Positions 8,589 through 16,279 of a stretch of DNA of 33,633 nt are shown piece after piece. Within the stretch, counting starts at the first letter, position 1. Each line of letters begins with the position of its first letter. The notes beneath the pieces were generated by a model. The model saw only the letters and a list, made by a program, of their open reading frames with translations, searched no databases and was not told where the DNA came from. Both the position numbers and the translations under genes were made by a program. Source of the DNA: Acidocella facilis ATCC 35904 (GTDB lineage Bacteria > Pseudomonadota > Alphaproteobacteria > Acetobacterales > Acetobacteraceae). The DNA lies in contig NZ_JHYG01000009.1 in NCBI RefSeq assembly GCF_000687875.1, positions 1-33,633 of the forward strand. The letters are read 5' to 3'.

Positions 8589-10093
8589 AACTCACCCCCG
8601 GGGCGATGAGCCTCGCCCAATGGCGCGATATCTATCAAGGCGCTGTCGTCGAACTTGACGAAGCGGCGCTTCCGGCTGTTCAGGCCGGGGCGGATGCGGT
8701 GGCGGAGATTCTGGGCCGGGGCGAGCCGGTCTATGGCATCAATACCGGCTTCGGCAAGCTGGCCTCGGTGCGCATCGCGGATGCGGATCTGGCAACGTTG
8801 CAACGCAATCTCGTGCTCTCGCACGCGGCGGGGGTGGGCGCGCCGATGCCCGTCGCGGTGGCGCGGCTGATGCTGGCCTTGAAGATGGGCTCGCTCGGCC
8901 AGGGCGCCTCGGGCGTGCGGGTGGAAACCGTGCGCATGCTGGAGGCGATGCTGGCGAAGGATCTGATCCCGGTGGTGCCGGCGCAGGGCTCTGTCGGCGC
9001 CTCGGGCGATCTGGCGCCGCTGGCGCATATGACCGCGGCGATGATGGGAGTCGGCGCGATTTTCGTCGGTGGTGTGGCCAAGGATGCAGAGCTGGCCTTG
9101 GCAGAAGCCGGGTTGGCGCCTTTGGTGCTGGGGCCCAAGGAAGGGCTGGCGCTGCTCAACGGTACGCAATTTTCCACCGCCAACGCCCTGGCCGGGCTGT
9201 TCGAGGCGGAGGCGAATTTCCGCGCGGCGCTGGTAACGGGCGCGCTTTCCACCGATGCCGCGAAGGGCTCCGATGCGCCGTTTGATCCGCGCATCCATGC
9301 GGTGCGCCGGCATCGCGGCCAGGCGGAGGTGGCGGAGGCGCTGCGCGGGCTGATGGCGGGGTCGGCCATTCGCGCCTCGCATCTGAAAGGCGATGAGCGG
9401 GTGCAGGACCCGTATTGCCTACGCTGCCAGCCACAGGTGATGGGGGCAGTGTTGGATCTTCTGCGCCAGGCGGCGGCGACGTTGGATACGGAAGCCAATG
9501 GCGTGACGGATAATCCGCTGATCTTCACCGGCCCGGCGGTCGCCCTCTCCGGCGGGAATTTCCATGCCGAGCCGGTGGCCTTCGCGGCGGATATGATCGC
9601 GATGGCGGTGTGCGAAATCGGCTCGCTGACCGAGCGGCGGATTTCGCTGCTGGTCGACCCGGTGCTCTCCGGCCTGCCGGCCTTCCTGACGCCGAAACCC
9701 GGATTGAATTCCGGTTTCATGATTCCGCAGGTGACGGCCGCGGCTTTGGTCTCCGAGAACAAGCAGAGTGCCTACCCGGCTTCGGTCGATTCCATCCCCA
9801 CCTCCGCCAACCAGGAGGATCATGTCTCGATGGCCGCCCACGGCGCGCGGAGGTTGCTGCGGATGAATGAAAATTTGCGCGCGATCATCGCCATCGAATG
9901 GCTGGCGGCGGCGCAGGGCTGCGATTTTCATACGCTGACCTCCTCGGCTTTGTTGGAGGCGGCGCGTGCAAGATTGCGCGCGGCGGTGCCGAAGCTGGAA
10001 GAGGACCGGCATTTCGCCCCAGATATCGAGATGGCCATCGCGCTGCTGGGTGAGGGCGCCTTGGCTGGGTTTGATCTGCCGGGGGTTGCCTGA
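8585..10093 (+). CDS. hutH: Histidine ammonia-lyase
   Basis: A 502-residue enzyme that deaminates L-histidine to trans-urocanate. The tripeptide A139-S140-G141 in [15 protein letters not shown] forms the MIO electrophile. Y50 in YGINTGFG is the conserved catalytic Tyr, and NGTQFSTA and [14 protein letters not shown] are also present. The start at 8585 overlaps the hutI stop by 4 bp; the frame is open further upstream, but that extension lies inside hutI. It is the first enzyme of the pathway although second in the operon. An 81-nt gap separates it from hutU. Confidence 0.97.
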   Translation: MKLTPGAMSLAQWRDIYQGAVVELDEAALPAVQAGADAVAEILGRGEPVYGINTGFGKLASVRIADADLATLQRNLVLSHAAGVGAPMPVAVARLMLALKMGSLGQGASGVRVETVRMLEAMLAKDLIPVVPAQGSVGASGDLAPLAHMTAAMMGVGAIFVGGVAKDAELALAEAGLAPLVLGPKEGLALLNGTQFSTANALAGLFEAEANFRAALVTGALSTDAAKGSDAPFDPRIHAVRRHRGQAEVAEALRGLMAGSAIRASHLKGDERVQDPYCLRCQPQVMGAVLDLLRQAAATLDTEANGVTDNPLIFTGPAVALSGGNFHAEPVAFAADMIAMAVCEIGSLTERRISLLVDPVLSGLPAFLTPKPGLNSGFMIPQVTAAALVSENKQSAYPASVDSIPTSANQEDHVSMAAHGARRLLRMNENLRAIIAIEWLAAAQGCDFHTLTSSALLEAARARLRAAVPKLEEDRHFAPDIEMAIALLGEGALAGFDLPGVA

Positions 10094-10174
10094 GATTTTG
10101 CCTCGCCTGTGATTTGGACAACACGCCGCGCCGGTGCCGCCGGTGCCTGAGACCATTCTGAAAGGTTTAAGCGC

Positions 10175-11836
10175 ATGACCCGCCTTGATAATGCCCGCAT
10201 CATCCGTGCCGACCATGGCAGCACATTATCCGCGAAAAGCTGGCTGACCGAAGCGCCGTTGCGGATGCTGATGAATAATCTCGACCCGATGGTGGCCGAG
10301 CGGCCGGAAGAGCTGGTGGTGTATGGCGGTATCGGCCGGGCGGCGCGGGATTGGGAGAGCTTCGATCGGATCGTCAGTGCGCTGAAAAGCCTGGGCGATG
10401 ATGAAACCCTGCTGGTCCAGTCCGGCAAGCCGGTGGGTGTGTTCCGCACCCATAAGGATGCGCCGCGCGTGCTCATCGCCAACTCGAATCTGGTGCCGAA
10501 CTGGGCGAACTGGGCGCATTTCAACGAGCTCGATCGCAAGGGCTTGATGATGTATGGCCAGATGACGGCCGGCAGCTGGATCTATATCGGCACCCAGGGC
10601 ATTGTTCAGGGCACTTACGAAACCTTTGTGGAAGCGGGGCGGCGCCATTATAATGGTGACGTCGCCGGAAAATGGGTGCTGACCGCCGGGCTGGGCGGCA
10701 TGGGCGGCGCGCAGCCTCTCGCCGCGACCATGGCGGGGATGAGCTGCCTTGCCATCGAATGCCAGGCGAGCCGGATCGAGATGCGGTTGAAGACACGCTA
10801 TGTCGATGTCCGCGCCGATACGCTGGATGAGGCGATGGCGATCATCGAAACATCCATTGCCGAGAAAAAGCCGGTGTCCGTAGGCTTGCTGGGCAATGCC
10901 GCTGAAATTCTGCCGGAAATGCTCAAGCGCGGCATCAAGCCGGACATGCTGACCGACCAGACCTCCGCCCATGATCCGGTGAACGGCTATCTGCCCGCCG
11001 GCTGGAGCGTTGCTGAGTGGGAGGCCAGGCGCGAGAGCGCGCCGCAGGCGGTGGAAGCGGCGGCGCGCGCCTCGATGGCCAAACATGTCGAGGCGATGCT
11101 GGAATTTGTGAAATTGGGCGTGCCGACTTTCGATTACGGCAATAATCTGCGCCAGCGTGCGAAGGAGGAAGGGGTTGAGAATGCCTTCACCTTCCCCGGT
11201 TTCGTGCCGGCCTATATTCGTCCCCTGTTTTGCCGGGGCATCGGCCCGTTCCGCTGGGCGGCGCTTTCGGGCGATCCTGAGGATATCTACAAGACCGACG
11301 CGAAGGTGAAGGAGCTGCTGCCTGACGACAAGCATCTGCATCACTGGCTGGAGATGGCGAAGGAGCGCATTGCCTTCCAGGGCCTGCCGGCGCGCATCTG
11401 TTGGGTCGGGCTGGGGGACCGGCATCGGCTGGGGCTCGCCTTCAACGAGATGGTAGCGAAGGGCGAGCTGAAGGCGCCGATCGTGATCGGGCGTGACCAT
11501 CTGGATAGCGGCTCCGTCGCTTCGCCCAATCGCGAAACGGAGGCGATGGCGGATGGCTCGGATGCTGTCTCCGACTGGCCGTTGCTGAATGCGCTGCTGA
11601 ATTGCGCCTCGGGCGCCACCTGGGTTTCGCTGCATCATGGCGGCGGGGTCGGGATGGGGTTTTCGCAGCATTCCGGCATGGTGATTTGCGCGGATGGCAC
11701 CGAGGATGCGGCGAGGCGGCTGGAGCGGGTGCTGTGGAACGACCCGGCCACCGGCGTGATGCGCCATGCCGATGCGGGCTATGACATCGCCAAGGACTGC
11801 GCCCGGGAGTTTGGCCTCAACCTACCCTCATTATAG
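10175..11836 (+). CDS. hutU: Urocanate hydratase
   Basis: A 553-residue NAD-dependent enzyme that converts urocanate to 4-imidazolone-5-propionate, which HutI then opens. Visible signatures are GLGGMGGAQ (172-180, NAD site), the active-site Cys C409 in [26 protein letters not shown], and [17 protein letters not shown] near the C-terminus. Length is as expected (about 555). AAAGG about 9 nt upstream supports the ATG. It is last in the hutIHU operon; no strong terminator is visible in the 118 nt that follow. Confidence 0.97.
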   Translation: MTRLDNARIIRADHGSTLSAKSWLTEAPLRMLMNNLDPMVAERPEELVVYGGIGRAARDWESFDRIVSALKSLGDDETLLVQSGKPVGVFRTHKDAPRVLIANSNLVPNWANWAHFNELDRKGLMMYGQMTAGSWIYIGTQGIVQGTYETFVEAGRRHYNGDVAGKWVLTAGLGGMGGAQPLAATMAGMSCLAIECQASRIEMRLKTRYVDVRADTLDEAMAIIETSIAEKKPVSVGLLGNAAEILPEMLKRGIKPDMLTDQTSAHDPVNGYLPAGWSVAEWEARRESAPQAVEAAARASMAKHVEAMLEFVKLGVPTFDYGNNLRQRAKEEGVENAFTFPGFVPAYIRPLFCRGIGPFRWAALSGDPEDIYKTDAKVKELLPDDKHLHHWLEMAKERIAFQGLPARICWVGLGDRHRLGLAFNEMVAKGELKAPIVIGRDHLDSGSVASPNRETEAMADGSDAVSDWPLLNALLNCASGATWVSLHHGGGVGMGFSQHSGMVICADGTEDAARRLERVLWNDPATGVMRHADAGYDIAKDCAREFGLNLPSL

Positions 11837-11860
11837 GTCTGTTGCTGAAAAATCCGGCAA

Positions 11861-11883
11861 TTGGTTCGGTTTAATTTATGCAA
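11861..11883 (+). promoter_or_regulatory. Shared upstream motif, copy 1 (before the RidA-like gene)
   Basis: TTGGTTCGGTT followed by TAATTTATGCAA lies about 75 nt upstream of the RidA-like gene. The same 11-mer followed by AATTCAATGC occurs at 16069-16089 upstream of the permease. A weaker relative (TGGTT-N2-GT-N2-AAT) lies at 13831-13851 between the DUF1028 and LysR genes. This suggests a common regulator for the cluster, possibly the LysR protein at 13890. Confidence 0.4.
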
Positions 11884-11954
11884 CGGCTTTGCAGTATCAG
11901 GTTTAACAAAGGGGGCGGGCGGCCTATGGTAGGGTAGGCTGCGGAGTTTTCGAG

Positions 11955-12362
11955 ATGATTCACAAGCGTATTCGCCCCTTCAACACCAAGGAGACCTACC
12001 CGGAGCAGAATCTCGATAATGATCTCTGCCAGGCGGTGGTGACGGGCAAGATGATCTATCTGCGCGGGCAGGTGCCGCAGGATCTGGACACGCGCGAGAA
12101 TGTCGGCGTTGGCGATCCGGTGGCGCAGACTGAGAAGGTGATGCAGAATATCGATCTGCTGCTGCGCGAATGTGGCGCGACGCTGGAGCATATCTGCAAG
12201 GTGACCGTCTATATCACCGATATCCGGCATCGCGAGGCGGTGTATCGCACCGCGGGACGCTGGCTGAAGGGGGTCTATCCGGTGTTCACCGGGCTGGTTA
12301 TCGTGGCTTTGGCGCGGCCGGAATGGCTGGTCGAGATCGACGTGATCGCTGAACTGCCCTGA
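11955..12362 (+). CDS. RidA/YjgF-family protein
   Basis: A 135-residue member of the RidA (YjgF/YER057c/UK114) family. These trimeric proteins usually hydrolyse reactive enamine/imine intermediates to keto acids and ammonia. The family fold is evident from LRGQVPQDLDTRENVG, the repeated sheet/helix pattern and CKVTVYITDI. The conserved Arg that binds the substrate carboxylate in true RidA (in a TRSCVEV-type motif) is replaced by Gly here (FTGLVIVA, G113), while the acidic E127 is kept. It probably belongs to a Rid subfamily with another substrate. It lies 17 nt before a class II aldolase-like gene, which suggests a joint catabolic role. Confidence 0.88.
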   Translation: MIHKRIRPFNTKETYPEQNLDNDLCQAVVTGKMIYLRGQVPQDLDTRENVGVGDPVAQTEKVMQNIDLLLRECGATLEHICKVTVYITDIRHREAVYRTAGRWLKGVYPVFTGLVIVALARPEWLVEIDVIAELP

Positions 12363-12379
12363 GCTGTCGGAGGATTGTG

Positions 12380-13102
12380 ATGAGCGACTTGAAACGACGT
12401 GAGATGAAGCTGCGCGGCGAGCTCGCGGCTTTATGTAGGCTCTCCGCCATGCTGGATTGGCAGGAGGCGACCGCCAACCATATCTCGCTGGCAATGTCCG
12501 ATGACGGCACGCAATTCCTCATCAATCGCCGCTGGCGTGATTTCGCGACGCTGAAAGCCTCGGAACTGGCGCTGCTGGATGGGGCGGCCAATGCATTGCC
12601 GGAAGATGTGGACAGCACCGCTTGGGCGATCCATGGCGCGATCCATCGGCTGGTGCCCCGGGCGCGCTGTGTGGTGCATCTGCACCCGGCCTACGCCACG
12701 GCGCTCGCCTGCCTGAAAGACCCTACATTATATCCGGTGGATCAGACCTGTGCGCGGTTCTTCAACCGCGTCGCGGTGGATGGCGCCTATGCGGGGATGG
12801 CTGATAACCAGGCCGAGGGTGAGCGCTTGGCGAAGATTCTGGGCGAGAAGAAGATCCTGATGATGGGCAATCACGGGCTGCTGGCCACGGGCGAAACTGC
12901 CGCCGAAGCCTTCGATGCCTTCTATCATTTCGAGCGCGGGGCCCGAACCTTGATGCTGGCCTACGCGACCGGGCAGACGCTCAGCGTGCTGAATGACGAG
13001 GTGGCGGAGAAGACCGCGCAAGCCTGGGACAGCGAGCCGGAATTCGCCGAAGCGCATTTCGCGCAGATGCGCCGCCGGCTGGATCAGGATTATCTGAACT
13101 AG
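12380..13102 (+). CDS. Class II aldolase/adducin-family protein
   Basis: A 240-residue protein with the class II aldolase/adducin fold. Zinc ligands are expected at H100 and H102 (CVVHLHPAYATAL) and H165 (MMGNHGLLATG); NHIS at 33-36 matches the usual N-terminal signature. Family members perform zinc-dependent aldol cleavage, epimerisation or decarboxylation, or have lost activity. The substrate cannot be told. GGAGG lies 6 nt before the ATG at 12380; a GTG directly upstream is a less likely start. It follows the RidA-like gene in a two-gene operon and ends 9 nt from the convergent DUF1028 gene. Confidence 0.88.
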   Translation: MSDLKRREMKLRGELAALCRLSAMLDWQEATANHISLAMSDDGTQFLINRRWRDFATLKASELALLDGAANALPEDVDSTAWAIHGAIHRLVPRARCVVHLHPAYATALACLKDPTLYPVDQTCARFFNRVAVDGAYAGMADNQAEGERLAKILGEKKILMMGNHGLLATGETAAEAFDAFYHFERGARTLMLAYATGQTLSVLNDEVAEKTAQAWDSEPEFAEAHFAQMRRRLDQDYLN

Positions 13103-13111
13103 TCGCCGGCG

Positions 13112-13789
13112 TCACTCATCGCCCGGCACGCCGTAGGCGGGGGCGGCGGTCGGGTTCAGCGCGCGGGTGACGTAGTCATGCATTTGCGGTTGCCAAATCT
13201 CCCAGAGCCGGGCGAGTTCGTGCAGCGGCGCGTCGTGCCAATCGACCCTCAGATCCGCCAGCGGCCAGGCTTGTTTGTCGACCACGATGAGGCCGGCGGA
13301 TTTGATCGGCCCGGCTTCGCCGCCGGCGGCAAGCCCCGCCAGCATCGCTTCGATCACACGCGCGCCAAGTTCCAGGTTCGGATCGCTGGCCACAAACGCG
13401 TCGATCACAGCCTGCGGAACGCCGTTATCGGCCAGCAGATTGCCGGCGGCGGCCGCGTTGATTCCGCGCGCCTCGCCGGTGACACCAAGCGTCCGGGCGC
13501 CGGAAAATACTGCAGTTTTTCCGTGGGTATCGATGAGGGTCAGTTGCCGGAACTCGGGGAAGCTTGCGCTGCCTGCAATTTTTTCGATCGCCGCAGCGGC
13601 GGTGAGGCCAGATTCCAGCGCATCCAGAAGTTGCGGTGCCAGCCGCGGGTCGGTCACGTTCTGGGTTGTTGCGGCACCGACACCCGCACGGGCAAAGGCG
13701 CAGCGTGCCGCGACGGCGGGCGATGAGGAGGTGACGGCAACGGCAAACTGGCCTGAACGCGGGCAGCGCGCGACGAGGGAGAAGGTCAT
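13112..13789 (-). CDS. DUF1028 protein (Ntn-hydrolase-like)
   Basis: A 225-residue member of DUF1028, a family with an Ntn-hydrolase-like fold and no firmly established reaction. The start MTFSLVARCP at 13789 has AGGAG upstream; the frame continues further but without a ribosome site. Removal of Met would expose Thr2, the position of the nucleophile in Ntn hydrolases. FSGARTLGVTGEARG in the middle and the SAGLIVVDKQAWPLADLRVDWHD segment towards the C-terminus are characteristic. It is transcribed divergently from the LysR gene across a 100-nt gap, the standard arrangement for a LysR target. An amidase or peptidase role is inference. Confidence 0.85.
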   Translation of the reverse strand: MTFSLVARCPRSGQFAVAVTSSSPAVAARCAFARAGVGAATTQNVTDPRLAPQLLDALESGLTAAAAIEKIAGSASFPEFRQLTLIDTHGKTAVFSGARTLGVTGEARGINAAAAGNLLADNGVPQAVIDAFVASDPNLELGARVIEAMLAGLAAGGEAGPIKSAGLIVVDKQAWPLADLRVDWHDAPLHELARLWEIWQPQMHDYVTRALNPTAAPAYGVPGDE

Positions 13790-13889
13790 GCGAAACTCCT
13801 GAACGGTCGCATCCGGTTTCCACGTTGTTGCTGGTTTTGTAAAATATAAACTTCTGATATGTTGATTCAAATTTCTTGAGGGCGGGAAC
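13790..13889. promoter_or_regulatory. Divergent DUF1028/LysR promoter region
   Basis: This 100-nt AT-rich gap must hold promoters in both directions and is the natural place for a LysR binding site. At 13831-13851 it contains CTGGTTTTGT followed by AAAATATAAAC, which shares 13 of 21 positions with the motif at 11861. No unambiguous -35/-10 pair was assigned. Confidence 0.4.
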
Positions 13890-14807
13890 ATGCGCTTCAC
13901 GCTGAAACAGATCGGCTATTTCGTCGCGACGGCAGAGACCGGCAGCATCACCCAGGCCTCCGAGCGGGTGAATATCTCGCAGCCTTCAATTTCCTCGGCG
14001 ATCACGGCGCTGGAAGAAGAGTTTGGCATCCAGCTTTTTATCCGCCACCACGCGCAGGGACTTTCGCTTACCGCCGAGGGGCAGCGTTTTCTGCGTGAAG
14101 CGAAGGCGCTGCTGATGCAGGCGGAAGAGGTGCAGGCGGCGGCGTCGGTGATTTCAGCGAAGATCGGCGGACCGCTGGAAATCGGCTGTCTCTCGACGCT
14201 GTTTCCGCTGGCCGTGCCGGAGCTGCTCTCGGTGTTTCGCAAGCGCCACGAGGCGGCGCGGATGAATGCGCTGGATGGAAACCAGGCGGAATTGTTCGAG
14301 AGCCTGCGCCAGGGCCGAATTGCTCTGCTGCTGACCTACGATATGAACATCCCACCGGATTTCGACTTCATGCCGATGGCGCCGCTGCCGCCCTACGCGT
14401 TTGTCGGCGGGTCGCATCGCTTTGCACGGCGGCGCTCGGTTAGTTTGAAGGAGCTGGAGGGCGAGGATTTTCTGTTGCTCGATCTGCCGATGAGCCGCGA
14501 TTATTTCTTGTCCTTGTTCCGTGAGGTTGGCATCGCGCCGCGCATTGCCGGGCGCTATGCTTATATCGACATCATTCGCAGCCTGGTGGCGCGGGGCGAA
14601 GGGTATGGGCTGGCCAATGCGCAGCCGAAAAACCCCTCGACGCTGGACGGGCACAAGCTCGCCTACCTGACCTTGGAGGATAAGTTGCGGCCTCTGGTCT
14701 ATGGTGTCGCGACTTTGAAAGGGCTGCGGCGCACGCCGACGGCGGAGGCCTTTCTCGAATTATGCCGGGAGCTGCTGCTGAATCAGAAACTTCCCGGCAC
14801 GCGCTGA
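13890..14807 (+). CDS. LysR-family transcriptional regulator
   Basis: A 305-residue LysR-type regulator. The N-terminal winged helix-turn-helix covers about residues 3-60, with GSITQASERVNISQPSISSA as the recognition region. It is followed by the linker helix and a periplasmic-binding-like effector domain (GPLEIGCLSTLFPLAVPELL onward). It is divergent from DUF1028 and flanked by the RidA/aldolase pair and the ArgE/permease pair, so it most likely controls this catabolic cluster. Its stop codon is 7 nt from that of the convergent ArgE-like gene. The inducer is unknown. Confidence 0.93.
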   Translation: MRFTLKQIGYFVATAETGSITQASERVNISQPSISSAITALEEEFGIQLFIRHHAQGLSLTAEGQRFLREAKALLMQAEEVQAAASVISAKIGGPLEIGCLSTLFPLAVPELLSVFRKRHEAARMNALDGNQAELFESLRQGRIALLLTYDMNIPPDFDFMPMAPLPPYAFVGGSHRFARRRSVSLKELEGEDFLLLDLPMSRDYFLSLFREVGIAPRIAGRYAYIDIIRSLVARGEGYGLANAQPKNPSTLDGHKLAYLTLEDKLRPLVYGVATLKGLRRTPTAEAFLELCRELLLNQKLPGTR

Positions 14808-14814
14808 GGCGATT

Positions 14815-15951
14815 TCAGGCGCTCAGGGAGGCGATCACGCGGTCCAGAAAAGCATCGCAGTGATCGAGCTCGTCCTGGGTGACATATTCATCCGGCTTGT
14901 GGGCACGGTCGATGTTGCCCGGCCCGCAGACCACGACAGGTAGGCCAAGCCGCGACTGGAACAATCCGCCTTCCGTGCCGAAGCCGATCTTGCACGGGCT
15001 GGTGCCGGCTGCGGCCAGGATCTTTGCCGCGAACGGATCTTTGGGCGAGGTCTCCAGCCCTGGATATTCGTTGGCGATCTCGATTTCGATGCGGCCTTGC
15101 GCGCGCCGGGCGATGATCTCCGCCGCCCGGGCGCGCAGCCGGGCAACCAGAGCGTGCGGATCATCCCCGGCGACATTGCGGATTTCGAATTCCACATCGC
15201 AGCGCTCCGGCACGATGTTCAGCGCGCTGCCGCCCTTGATGGTGCCGACATGCACGGAGGTGACCGGAAACGGGTAGGCCGCATCGCGCGGGCCGGTGGC
15301 GAGGAGCTCGGCCTGAAGTGTCTCGGCCGCGCCGACCATTTCCGCGGCGAGGCCGATGGCGTTGCAGCCCAGCGCCGGGTTGGCGGAATGGGCGGGCTGG
15401 CCATGACAGCAGAAGCAGCCGAAAATCTTACCCTTATGCCCAAAGCCAACCTGCTGCGCTGTCGGCTCGCCAATGATACAGCCTTCGGCTTGGAAGTTTT
15501 CCGCCTGCAGCCGCTCCAGCAAATCCCGCACGCCAAGGCAGCCGACTTCTTCATCATAGGAAAATGCCAGATGCAGCGGCCGGGTGAGGCGGGTTTTGTC
15601 GGCGCGTTCGGCGGCGCTGAGGCAGGCGGCAAGGAAGCCTTTCATGTCGCTGCTGCCACGGCCGAGCAGTTTGCCGTCCTTCGCGGTCAGCGCGAACGGG
15701 TCGGTATGCCAGTCCTGGCCGGCTACGGGTACGACATCGCTATGGCCGGACAACACGATGCCGGCCCCGGTCTGTGGCCCGAAGCTCGCCAGCATATTAA
15801 GTTTTCCTGGCTTTGCACCGGCCAAAACTTGAACCCGCCCACCAGCCGCGGTGACGATCCCGGCACTCCAGCGGATGAGGTCCTCGTTCGGATCGGCGCT
15901 GATGCTGGGGAAGGCGGTGAGGCTGGCAAGATGCGCGGTGGTGCGGGTCAT
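14815..15951 (-). CDS. argE: ArgE-type M20 deacylase (acetylornithine deacetylase family)
   Basis: A 378-residue zinc hydrolase of the M20/ArgE family, which cleaves N-acyl groups from amino acids. Metal and catalytic residues are H70 and D72 (SGHSDVVP), D102 (GRGSSDMKG), and the Glu pair E134/E135 (SYDEEVGCLG). The lid or dimerisation domain begins near GHKGKIFGCFCCHGQPAHS. A GGAG ribosome site precedes the ATG. Its closest match is acetylornithine deacetylase, but its place next to a permease, a LysR regulator and DUF1028 suggests a catabolic N-acyl amino acid substrate rather than arginine synthesis. The gene symbol is therefore provisional. Confidence 0.85.
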   Translation of the reverse strand: MTRTTAHLASLTAFPSISADPNEDLIRWSAGIVTAAGGRVQVLAGAKPGKLNMLASFGPQTGAGIVLSGHSDVVPVAGQDWHTDPFALTAKDGKLLGRGSSDMKGFLAACLSAAERADKTRLTRPLHLAFSYDEEVGCLGVRDLLERLQAENFQAEGCIIGEPTAQQVGFGHKGKIFGCFCCHGQPAHSANPALGCNAIGLAAEMVGAAETLQAELLATGPRDAAYPFPVTSVHVGTIKGGSALNIVPERCDVEFEIRNVAGDDPHALVARLRARAAEIIARRAQGRIEIEIANEYPGLETSPKDPFAAKILAAAGTSPCKIGFGTEGGLFQSRLGLPVVVCGPGNIDRAHKPDEYVTQDELDHCDAFLDRVIASLSA

Positions 15952-16068
15952 GCCCTACTCCTAGCGTGGGGAGAGGGAGAGGTGAAGTCTGGGATCTGCC
16001 TGCGTGGCGGGCGCGATCGGCGTGGGAATGCCCAAAAAACATCCTGATGCACAGAAAAAGGGAGGCTC

Positions 16069-16089
16069 TTGGTTCGGTTAATTCAATGC
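16069..16089 (+). promoter_or_regulatory. Shared upstream motif, copy 2 (before the permease)
   Basis: TTGGTTCGGTT is identical to 11861-11871 and is followed by AATTCAATGC against TAATTTATGC there. It lies about 190 nt upstream of the permease ATG. It is a candidate operator or promoter element tying the permease to the RidA/aldolase operon. Confidence 0.4.
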
Positions 16090-16165
16090 GGAAGCCCGCG
16101 CGATTCGTGTAAGCTGTGGCTAAGATTAAATAATGGAGTGCACCGCGTGACCGTTCTGTCTCGCC

Positions 16166-16206
16166 CGCAAGCTGCTTGCGCCGCGACCTCCGGCAATATT
16201 TGCCGG
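16166..16206 (+). promoter_or_regulatory. Tandem hairpins in the permease leader
   Basis: Hairpin 1 is CGCAAG-CTG-CTTGCG (16166-16180), 6 bp with no mismatch. Hairpin 2 is CCGGCAA-TAT-TTGCCGG (16190-16206), 7 bp with no mismatch. Nine nt separate them, and 73 nt remain to the start codon. The layout recalls two-hairpin leaders, but the loops lack the ACGR of the guanidine-II riboswitch. The role is unknown. Confidence 0.4.
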
Positions 16207-16279
16207 CATGGCGCGATGCGATTTCGGCCTGATCTCCGCGCCGCCGCGGCCTACCACCCCCAGCCCTAAGGACAGCAAC

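Larger units (their letters stand above)
15952..16279. promoter_or_regulatory. Long divergent intergenic region before the permease
   Basis: The 328 nt between the divergent ArgE-like and permease genes hold the shared motif copy 2 (16069-16089) and two adjacent perfect hairpins (16166-16206). AAGGA (16268-16272), 7 nt before the permease ATG, supports that start. A frame open from 16208 runs into the permease but lacks a ribosome site and gives a non-homologous-looking Pro-rich start, so this stretch is treated as leader. Confidence 0.5.

Noticed and set aside
16166-16206. Guanidine-II (mini-ykkC) riboswitch before the permease
   Set aside because: The two-hairpin layout is similar, but the loops are CTG and TAT instead of the required ACGR.
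16208-16279. N-terminal extension of the permease
   Set aside because: It would add a Pro-rich segment over the hairpin region; the ATG at 16280 has a proper AAGGA site and a family-like start.
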